Part shown: positions 8,150-14,763 of the stretch, in pieces
Layout of the letters: each line of letters starts with the position of its first letter
Numbering within the stretch: the stretch's first letter is position 1
DNA from: Chromera velia
Lineage: Eukaryota > Sar > Chromeraceae
Length of the DNA: 14,763 bases
Assembly (NCBI GenBank): GCA_018398765.1
Contig: JAHBMJ010002917.1
Span: 1 to 14,763 of the forward strand
Direction of reading: 5' to 3'
The notes under the pieces: model-generated
The model's database searches: none
Seen by the model: only the letters and a program-made list of their open reading frames with translations
What the model was told of the DNA's origin: nothing
Program-made: the position numbers and the translations under genes

Positions 8150-8534
8150 CCGGAGATTCCGAGGTCTGTGCTTCTTCAGGAGGTTGTGGTGTCTGGTCGT
8201 GGAGGGCGTACTCCTCTGAGATGGCCTCTCGTACCAACGGGAGGATGCCACTCTGCTGGGACTTCATCTGAGGCACAAACAAACGGCCGTTCCCGGAGGA
8301 CGACGCCTTCTCGTGAAGCTGGTTGTACTGCTTCTCTGCAAGCTTCTTGGCACGCGCAGGAAAGTCTCCCAGCATTGCGTCCTTTGCTGGTCCCTCCCTC
8401 ATCTTCCCGACTTCATTGCTCAGCACTCTCTCGACCTCTCGCACGATCGCTTTGGGAATTGCAGCAGGAGCTTCGCTGTCTGACGGCTCGCTGACTGTCA
8501 GCCCGGGGGGGGACAGGAGGGAGGGGTCGGTCAT
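8150..8534 (-). CDS. proposed first exon of an unknown acidic/proline-rich protein gene
   Basis: The minus-strand ATG at 8534 is preceded by an in-frame TGA 12 bases upstream, which fixes the start. The exon gives residues 1-128 and one base of codon 129. Residues 1-25 are Ser/Pro-rich; 26-76 look helical and charged, with IPKAIVREVERVL and ARAKKLAEKQYNQLHEKA; 95-112 is a second helix-like part; 113-128 is Pro/Glu-rich. The donor reads CCGG|GTGGGT. Reading straight through instead gives a 144-residue ORF ending MRTLRHLAACMLQ, which looks like intron. The mixed, charged composition differs clearly from the repeat ORFs nearby. I recognise no family. It could also be the start of a retroelement gag on the minus strand, but no nucleocapsid motif follows. 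Confidence 0.55.
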
Positions 8535-8935
8535 CAGACCAATTCAATGGAGATTCATCGTGCGCGCACAAAGATTCGTAGTTCCGGAGGTGCAAAAGCT
8601 GCGCAGTAAAGGTCCAAGCCTACAAAAGCCGCCCGGAACACAAAAGCGGGGGTTCTGGCCTCTCTCTCAATCGTGCAGCAGTGGCCTGGTCGTGCAGAGA
8701 AGGTGCACCATGTCAAGTTCCAGGTCGATCATGTGGCTGAGGCTCAGAGAAGCCGCACATATATATATTAAATACATGGATTGGGAGTGCCCAGCAGATG
8801 GAGCTCGATCTGTGTATGAAAAGTATACGCACATGCATGCAACTGAAATTCTGACCGATACGCGCACAGGTAAATATATATGCCCGCGTCTTGAAAGCTA
8901 TATATATATACATTTTGTATATAAGTGCAATAGAT
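8535..8935. promoter_or_regulatory. upstream region of the minus-strand gene
   Basis: This lies between the minus-strand start codon and the mobile element. It has short ATAT clusters near 8758-8768 and 8899-8911 and one GCATGC palindrome near 8833. A plus-strand ORF passes through (8323-9060) but is antisense to the proposed exon and enters the mobile element, so I do not accept it. No defined promoter element can be named. Confidence 0.3.
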
Positions 8936-8976
8936 GTGTTGCAAAGTGTTGCATGCAAGGTGTTGCAAGTGTTGCA
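8936..8976 (+). repeat. four copies of GTGTTGCA
   Basis: GTGTTGCA occurs at 8936, 8946, 8960 and 8969, with linkers of 2, 6 and 1 bases. The block ends 6 bases before the left copy of the 537-bp repeat. Confidence 0.75.
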
Positions 8977-8982
8977 ATGCGT

Positions 8983-9519
8983 ATCCCCTGGGCATTAATT
9001 TGTACCGACTTTTTATTTACTGGTGCCTACAGCAATGAATATATCTGTCTAAATTCCTAGAATTGCTAGCAACGTCAACCTACCTATGCCTTTCCTTTCT
9101 GCACTTCTGACGGGAGTGTCTACTTCCCACATGCACTCCGAAAGGCCTCTTCCTTATAGAGAAAAAGACCAAAACAAGGGCCACAAGCAAACTACTGTTC
9201 TGTTCCCCCCTGCTCCCAAATAAAGCAACACATGAAAGAAAGTGCCCGAAAAGGCCGCGTTTCTCTGATCTAATGATCGGGATTCATTCAGAAAAATATG
9301 GAGATTACAGAATAAAACAGCTTTCATTGAGTGATTCACTCAAAATTTTCTCTCTGTGCTGTCTAAGAAGCAATCTGAGGACTCAGAGTCTTCTTTCCGT
9401 ATGTATTCATGCATGCACTGTCTTCCCTGTCTCGCCATGTACGTAGACGTAGCGCTATGCCTGAACATGCATACCGGGACCACCTACAAAAAGTCGGTAC
9501 AAATCAATGCCTGGGGGAT
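8983..9519. repeat. left copy of the 537-bp terminal repeat, with inverted ends
   Basis: It starts ATCCCCTGGGCATTAATTTG and its last 34 bases, reverse complemented, start ATCCCCCAGGCATTGATTTG and continue TACCGACTTTTT, matching the start with only a few differences. An AATAAA signal lies at about 9221 and another at about 9310. A 61-codon minus-strand ORF (9154-9339) recurs in the right copy, but only because the copies are nearly identical. Confidence 0.85.
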
Positions 9520-10033
9520 CGGCACCAAAAGTCTTTAAACTCGATTTTTTCAAAACGACCCTTTTTTTCTTTAGATGTTCTGTACAAGGGAACGCAACCA
9601 ATTGGCCACCCAGCTGGCCTAACAAGCAACTGACTTGGACTTACTCTTTCTTTTTTTCCCTTGTCTCCTTTCTCTTGCTTTCTATTCTCAGACAGCAGTC
9701 ATTTTGGTAGTGTGACACCCCCCCATTTTTTACTGACTTGTACATATCTAGTGCTCTTTTCTGAAGTCTATTGCCCTGGCTCCCCAGCACCCCTCCCCCT
9801 GGCATCTTTCTTATCTTTCATCCCTCTCATAAACCATACCCCTCACTTTGCTTCTCTCTCACCTTTCATGAATTCATACATTCACATCACATTCACACAC
9901 AAAAAAAGTGTACCTGGGCTCCCCCCAGCAGACCCAGTCCCTTCATGAAATACAGTCTGCAGGTGTATACAGACAGAAAGAGAGATAACAAGAGAGGGAA
10001 AAGGGTATGAGAGAAGAAGACAAAGAACACTTA

Positions 10034-10090
10034 CTTACACTCATGCTTATATACATACACATACACACATACACACATACACACATACAC

Positions 10091-10130
<40 letters not shown>

Positions 10131-10178
10131 ACACATATACATACACACACATATATATATATACATACACATATATAT
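10034..10178 (+). repeat. ATACAC / (CA)n / ATAT compound microsatellite
   Basis: Units of ACATACAC give way to a pure CA run at about 10099-10125 and then to ATACACAC and ATATAT units up to 10178. The block sits inside the mobile element. Confidence 0.9.
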
Positions 10179-10323
10179 AGCTATGCTTCTGCCCTATCGC
10201 AACTACCCATTCGAGGATATACGTGCACCCATACAGCCCACACAGAGGGATGGAGGGAAAACTGAGGCCAAAAATGGACCTAAAATTCGAAAGAACTAAC
10301 TTTTAGAGTCACTCCCGGCATAG

Positions 10324-10350
10324 CCGTGGGCAAAGGTCCTCTGCCCACGG
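10324..10350. repeat. 9-bp hairpin near the right end of the internal region
   Basis: CCGTGGGCA (10324-10332) and TGCCCACGG (10342-10350) are perfect reverse complements around a 9-base loop. It lies 70 bases before the right terminal repeat. Confidence 0.7.
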
Positions 10351-10419
10351 GAGGTCTCTAATTGGCGTCAAACACTTGCATTCAAGAAAAAAAACAGGGA
10401 TGAAGATGTAAAGGTGCCC

Positions 10420-10955
10420 ATCCCCTGGGCATTGATTTATACCGACTTTTTATTTACTGGTGCCTACAGCAATGAATATATCTGTCTGAATTCCTAGAAT
10501 TGCTAGCAACGTCAACCTACCTATGCCTTTCCTTTCTGTACTTCTGACGGGAGTCTCTACTTCCCACACGCACTCCGAAAGGCCTCTTCCTTATAGAGAA
10601 AAAGACCAAACAAAGGGCACAAGCAAACTGCTGTTCTATTCCCCCCTGCTCCCAAATAAAGCAACACATGAAAGAAAGTGCCCGAAAAGGCCGCGTTTCT
10701 CTGATCTAATGATCGGGATTCATTCAGAAAAATATGGAGATTACAGAATAAAACAGCTTTCATTGAGTGATTCACTCAAAATTTTCTCTCTGTGCTGTCT
10801 AAGAAGCAATCTGAGGACTCAGAGTCTTCTTTCCGTATGTATTCATGCATGCACTGTCTTCCCTGTCTCGCCATGTGCGTAGACGTAGCGCTATGCCTGA
10901 ACATGTATACCAGGACCACCTACAAAAAGTTGGTACAAATCAATGCCCGGGGGAT
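10420..10955. repeat. right copy of the 537-bp terminal repeat
   Basis: It begins ATCCCCTGGGCATTGATTTA and ends CAATGCCCGGGGGAT. It has the same orientation as the left copy and shares its inverted termini and AATAAA signals. It is one base shorter, from a change near 10607-10617. Its right end lies 434 bases before the start codon proposed for the plus-strand gene. Confidence 0.85.
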
Positions 10956-11064
10956 GCGTGCGTTGCTCGAGCGTGTCTGACTGGGGTGCATTCATTTTCG
11001 CGCGTGACTGTGCGCAAAACAGCTAGCGTCGCGATTACAAAAAATGACAAAAAACTTTGTGAAC

Positions 11065-11101
<37 letters not shown>

Positions 11102-11389
11102 GCATACATCAGTGTAACATCACGTTATTGTCTCGTCTATATATGTCTTGAGTCGACAGCAGAGCTTAGCTGGAGTCTGTCGGTCAGAGTCCTTCCTCTG
11201 ACAGTGAATCATCGCGCATATCTGCCCGAGAGCCGACCATAGAACGTGTGGCAGCGATCAAACTTTTGCATGCATGCATGCACTTCCACGCAAAGTCAAT
11301 TTAATGCACGCAGTGTGACGCAGAATAACATCAAGGCCCATATAAGAGTGCCTGCGCTTAAAACTAATGTGGTGGACACGTCTAGAGTG
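10956..11389 (+). promoter_or_regulatory. upstream region of the plus-strand gene
   Basis: The stretch holds a TA repeat (11066-11096) and, at 11265-11280, three overlapping GCATGC palindromes. In apicomplexans TGCATGC-type sites are bound by AP2-domain factors (PF14_0633 of Plasmodium prefers TGCATGCA); a similar role here is inference. No TATA element is asserted, because the TA repeat would mimic one. Confidence 0.3.
11066..11096. repeat. (TA)n microsatellite
   Basis: About fifteen TA units follow GAACG and end in GTGTGG. The run is self-complementary. Confidence 0.95.
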
Positions 11390-11803
11390 ATGGCAGCCTC
11401 CAAAGATCAGGACGGTCTCTGTCCACTGCGACATATTTTCCTTCTGTACCTTCCTTGAAGAAGCAACAAGGCCGTCTCTTTTTCTTGTGCGTAGGTGTTA
11501 TATACATAGACTGGAGTCAAGTGCACGATGAGGGGCACCCAAGAAGCACAGCACACAAACAGCACACGAACAGAGACCGTGATGGGTCAGTCTCACACTG
11601 CATTGGTGTCGATTCTCCGCATGCATGCTGTCGGCCTTGTCTCCACGTTCCGTGCATGCATGCACTTTCTCTTCACGATCTCATGTAATGCAGCTCTCCA
11701 CGATACTGAGAGGCAGTCACGTGTCTATCAGCCCAACCTCCAGCATTATGCGGACGAGCCAGAAGACAAGTGCATGGCAACCTTCGAGTTGAAGGGAATC
11801 ACG
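11390..11803 (+). CDS. proposed exons 1 and 2 of a five-exon gene of unknown function
   Basis: Exon 1 is 11390-11414: an ATG in good context (GAGTGATGGCAGCC) coding MAASKDQD plus one base, with donor G|GTCTCT. Exon 2 is 11694-11803, acceptor AATGCAG, donor ACG|GTCAGC; it completes codon 9 and runs to residue 45. The joined N-terminus reads naturally, with an acidic patch YADEPEDK and then CMATFELKGIT. The full model adds exons at 12573-12790, 12968-13405 and 13772 onward. Introns are 279, 769, 177 and 366 bases and every junction keeps the frame. Exon 2 is likely by its residue usage. Exon 1 is the weakest part, since it is tiny and its donor is poor; another upstream exon is possible. Confidence 0.5.
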
Positions 11804-11994
11804 GTCAGCCTTTTCATCTTTATGGGAAAAGAAACGTGTTTTATTGGGGATAATTCGGCGTGCAGATTCAGATTGTTCAAGTGAATGTGCCAATGCATGA
11901 CACTGTGGATTGACAAATGTGTTTAGAGAGAGGCAGGATGTGTGAAATACATCGAAGTTGTAGAAAAGTGAATAGAGCAGCACAGGTAGACGGG

Positions 11995-12018
11995 TATATA
12001 TATATATATATATATATA
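11995..12018. repeat. (TA)n microsatellite inside putative intron 2
   Basis: About twelve TA units lie inside the 769-base intron proposed between exons 2 and 3. The rest of that intron shows no further exon I can support, although a short frame at about 12237-12321 looks mildly protein-like. Confidence 0.9.
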
Positions 12019-12572
12019 CACATGTGGGCGTTGGATGGACAGAAAAATGGGGGGACGTTTTCGCGAGTAGGTTGACTGGCAGACCCAAACATAGTCAAAC
12101 AGACAGACAGAGAGATGCAGAGAGATGAGGATATTCCTCGACGGACGTATAGATAAGTGTACAGAGAGGACAGTGCACACACACATTTGCACATGTGTTA
12201 ATTTTTGTGCTGGTCTCTTTGCATCCTCCTGGGGTGCTCCTTCTTACATGTCTGTCCGTCTCACCTTGAAAGCGAGGGCACAAATGTATGGCCTCCCAGA
12301 ACCAGCCTTTGTTCTTTTAAGTTCTTCGTGTCTTTCTTGACTGTCGCGTGTCCTTCTCCCCCCGTTCGGTTTGGAATCCCTCGGATCCTGTTTTCCTTTT
12401 CCTTCCATCCTCGCTCTGTCACTCCTCTGAGATAGTAGTCCTCACCAGATATAAGCATGCATGCCATGGTCAAGATCTGCTTCTCTCTCTGTTTTGACTC
12501 GCATTCTTCCCCGCGTTCCTCCGTTCCCAACTTCCCATTTCTGCCTTCCTGTGTTCATGTGTACCCCTACAG

Positions 12573-13405
12573 CTCGGTCAGCCCCGGTCAAAGGTTCTAT
12601 TCGGGAGGTTCCACGAGTACCACGGTCTCCTGCAGCCCCACCCTCTGCAGCCAGATCAGCAGAAGGCCGCAAAAGCCAGGTTCCGTCGACAGCAGAAACA
12701 GGCAGAGAGGAGACTCGAAAAGATTCAAGTCGAAAGCGAACTCTGGCCAAACAGACAACGAAAAATACAGGGCGGAAGCAGTGGAAGCCTGTCAGTCAGT
12801 CTCTCCTGCAATCAATCATTTGTTTGCCGACAATTCAGATGACTCCGTCTATTCGTTTGCTTTCTCATGCATGTGTGCCACAGCCGAATCGCACAACCCA
12901 ACGAAGGACACATGCATTACAGAAACACCTTGGAACCCCCCCCCTACTTGTTCCCTTCCCTTTGCAGAGGCCACAGCGCTTTCGGACAGATGGCGCCCAG
13001 ACCCTGCAGGAGCGCCTGCCCCTCTGGGAGGAGCCGGGCCAAGACCGAGCTACGAGAGAAGCCCCCAACGCCAGGCCCCCTTCTGGACCTAGAGACTGAA
13101 CCCCTCTCTGAGCAGCGCACCCAGATAGCCCGAGACGAGGCTCCGGTGGCGACTGCTCTGGTCGACCATCTCCTCTCGCACACGCGGAGGGACAAGCAGA
13201 GCGCCTCGCACACCTACCTGGAGCATCCCTTAAAGGACGACAACAAGGCATTAGGCCGAGAGGCAGGAAAGCTGGTGTGCCGTGCAGTCCAACTGGAGGG
13301 GGCAGCAGAAACGGGAGGCAACGGGGGTCACGGCTTTGGTGGCAGCCTTCAGAGAAACAGCCTGGGGAGAGTTTCTGTGCCTTCTCTGGATCTGTCTTCT
13401 CTCAA
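12573..13405 (+). CDS. proposed exons 3 and 4 (central part of the unknown protein)
   Basis: Exon 3 is 12573-12790 (acceptor CCCCTACAG, donor GTCAGT), residues 46-118. Exon 4 is 12968-13405 (acceptor CCCTTTGCAG, donor CTCAA|GTCAGT), residues 119-264. Residues 76-107 are very rich in Lys, Arg, Gln and Glu and probably form a charged helix. Residues 157-227 are the most gene-like part, starting LLDLETEPLSEQ and including ALVDHLLSHTRR and KLVCRAVQL. Residues 229-250 are Gly/Asn-rich. Reading through without introns meets stops at 12838 and 13428. A second frame from 12968 is also open and protein-like to 13097, so an indel in a C-run or another donor four bases on (12795) cannot be excluded. No known domain is recognised. 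Confidence 0.6.
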
Positions 13406-13771
13406 GTCAGTTGGCTGGCTGGAACGGTAGATCTACTGTTCTTCTGTTTGCGCAAGGCTTGCTCCTGGCTGTTGCGCTTTCTTTTTTCTTCACGTTCGTT
13501 TTTTTGTGCAAGGATTTCCTTTGTTTCTGAATTTATCTTTGTATGGTTGTCCTTGATTTTCTTCTTTCTCTCTGTGAATTGTTTTCACTTTTTTCAAAAG
13601 TCTTCTTTTCTGGCCACTAGGGTGGAGCTGGGTGAAAGGGAGAAGAAGAACCGCCAATTGCAATCACCTCCAAGTTTCGCTTTGATTCTTTGCCTATGTG
13701 CTGGCCCAATGAAAGATCCTGAAGTACTCTCCTCTTTCTTTGTCTGTCTGTCCATCAAAATGTCCTCGCAG

Positions 13772-14763
13772 ATACGATTCCTTCTTCTCCCGTGTCTACG
13801 GAAGGGACAGGGTCGGCTCTGCATTCCCCCAAGGGTACCAGTCCAACCGGTTCCTTCCTCCTCCTGCACCCTCAAACCCTGGCCACTTCCTCTACCCCCC
13901 ACCCCTAGATTCCCCCGTACCCCCTGCTACCAGCGGAGCTCCGACGGGGGGGAGAGACGGGGAGACAACAGACTTCCGAGTCAGCAGCAGTGCTGCCATC
14001 CGAGTCGCCACCGTCTCCGCAGCCACCACTGTTCGCCGTCCCCTCTCAGGAACCTGTACGGGCAGAGCCTCGGCTGCAGCGGTTTCGGAAGGTGTGTGCG
14101 GTACAAAGAGAACAGACGTGCCTTTGTCCCCCTCTGCTTGTTCCAACATGAACAAGGGCGGATTTGCATCTCTTCTCTCCGCAGGAATTGTCGGGACGAA
14201 GCTCCACGCAGCCCCACCGTCACCCGCAGAATCGGATGCCGAAGCGGAAGAGAAAAAAAGAAAGGGCGGAGACAAGGGAAAGCAAGCGAGTGGGTCCGAC
14301 CAACCCCGCACTTCTCCCGCACGTCTGGAGGTGCAGGTCCCCTCACACAGACAAACACCCAGGGACCCAGGCGTTCCCCCCTCTGCCCCCCCATCTTCAG
14401 TTGCTACCACAGGACGCTTACCTCCCGCAACAGTCCTGCAACATGAAATCGTGCCAGATGTCCGAGCACAGCACAACGTCTCTCTGGTTATGTCGGGCAG
14501 CCTAGAGCTTCTCCCCTTCGGCTCACAGGGCCCTGAACTTCTCCACAATGCCAGCACGGGGATAGGGGAGGAGAAGAAAGACAAACACAAAAACAAAAAA
14601 CGACACCGACCCACAAGCGCCAAAGCACCGAGGTCTCCACGATCACTTCACGTTCCAACAACCGACCGCTTTGCCTATCCCAGGCCTGCAGCCCTTGCAT
14701 TGGCAGCAGCGTCACGTACTTTTCTTCATGGCCATTCCCCCCCCCCCCCCCCCCCCCCCCCCC
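13772..14763 (+). CDS. proposed exon 5: long disordered C-terminal region, open at the window edge
   Basis: The frame is open from a TGA at 13710 to the window end; the acceptor GTCCTCGCAG at 13771 supplies one base that completes the codon left by exon 4, so the junction reads DLSSLK-YDSFF. Residues 265-594 are visible. They contain RVYGRDRVGSAFPQGYQSN, then a proline-rich part (about 285-315), Ala/Ser/Thr-rich linkers, a mixed-charge cluster AESDAEAEEKKRK (about 420-433) and a strongly basic stretch KKDKHKNKKRHRP (about 533-545) that could be a nuclear localisation signal. The last residues are a polyproline run coded purely by CCC. A 389-codon ORF in another frame (13277-14446) overlaps but spans the intron and is Arg/Cys/Ser-rich shadow. 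The function is unknown. Confidence 0.65.
14737..14763 (+). repeat. C27 homopolymer at the window edge
   Basis: Twenty-seven C end the window. The run stays open in the gene frame as polyproline. Such a run probably stopped the assembly here, and its true length is uncertain. Confidence 0.95.

Larger units (their letters stand above)
9520..10419. other. internal region of the mobile element
   Basis: These 900 bases have no convincing ORF. The left edge reads CGGCACC and the right edge GGTGCCC, near reverse complements. Pyrimidine-rich DNA covers 9640-9690 and 9840-9870. A CA/TA repeat and a hairpin near the right end are listed separately. The bases just inside the left copy do not begin with TGG, so a standard tRNA primer site is not seen. 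Confidence 0.5.
8983..10955. mobile_element. non-autonomous mobile element with 537-bp direct terminal repeats
   Basis: Two direct copies of one sequence (8983-9519 and 10420-10955) enclose 900 bp. The tetranucleotide GCGT stands immediately outside both ends (8979-8982 and 10956-10959), as expected for one insertion of the whole unit; neither copy alone has matching flanks. By eye the copies differ at about 15 positions in 537, mostly transitions, which points to recent origin. A purine-rich stretch (about 10383-10414) precedes the right copy and AATAAA lies in each copy, both typical of LTR elements. No coding capacity is visible, so it would be a TRIM or LARD-like element. Against this, each copy has long inverted termini, as in MITEs. 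Confidence 0.7.

Noticed and set aside
8323-9060. 245-codon plus-strand ORF
   Set aside because: It is antisense to the proposed exon at 8150-8534, is Ser/Arg/Cys-rich, and runs into the mobile element. The minus-strand frame has better residue usage and matching splice phase.
9154-9339. 61-residue minus-strand ORF repeated at 10557-10775
   Set aside because: It recurs only because the two repeats are about 97% identical. There is no motif and no sign of codon-level selection among the few differences.
13277-14446. 389-codon plus-strand ORF, the longest in the window
   Set aside because: It crosses a T-rich stretch (13440-13620) that gives a Phe/Leu/Ser string and is Arg/Cys-rich later. The neighbouring frame is open to the window end and joins exon 4 in phase.
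13892-14623. 243-codon minus-strand ORF
   Set aside because: It is the antisense shadow of the GC-rich exon 5, with no stop because of base composition.

Overview
The window looks like nuclear DNA of a repeat-rich eukaryotic microbe. It contains the 3' end of a chromodomain-bearing Ty3/gypsy retrotransposon, genes that only read through if GT...AG introns are removed, long stretches without genes, and dense microsatellites. By eye the palindrome GCATGC occurs over 20 times, where about 4 would be expected; TGCATGC-type sites are common in apicomplexans and relatives. I therefore lean towards an alveolate such as a chromerid alga or a coccidian. This is inference from style only: no rRNA, organellar gene or named housekeeping gene is present to settle it. 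The run of 27 C at the right edge looks like the end of a contig.

Layout. (1) 1-627: C-terminus of a Ty3/gypsy polyprotein (integrase tail with GPF motif, then chromodomain), entering from the left. (2) About 630-3350: non-coding, with a polypurine G-rich tract and four spaced G7 tracts; part of it could be the 3' LTR, but its edges cannot be set without the other LTR. (3) About 3350-6900: mixed unassigned DNA with several perfect hairpins, an A-run, a striking A/T inverted repeat (6112-6168) and short tandem repeats. No ORF here is convincing. (4) 6948-8534, minus strand: a proposed two-exon gene for a 213-residue proline-rich protein of unknown function. Its putative intron carries a 370-bp tetranucleotide mosaic array and ends in a (CT)n(GT)n tract directly before the acceptor. 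(5) 8983-10955: two direct copies of a 537-bp sequence, about 97% identical by eye, enclose 900 bp. Each copy has about 34-bp inverted termini, and the whole is flanked by a 4-bp direct repeat. It is a non-autonomous mobile element that does not fit neatly as either a TRIM/LARD-type LTR element or a MITE pair. (6) 11390-14763, plus strand: a proposed five-exon gene, open at the window end. All four introns keep phase and all four acceptors end in CAG. The product (at least 594 residues) has a basic helical segment, a conserved-looking middle and a long disordered Pro/Ser/Lys-rich tail. I do not recognise the family.

The two proposed genes diverge, and the mobile element lies in their shared upstream region, so it could influence either promoter. 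Exon borders were worked out by hand from frame, phase and splice motifs; transcript data would be needed to confirm them.
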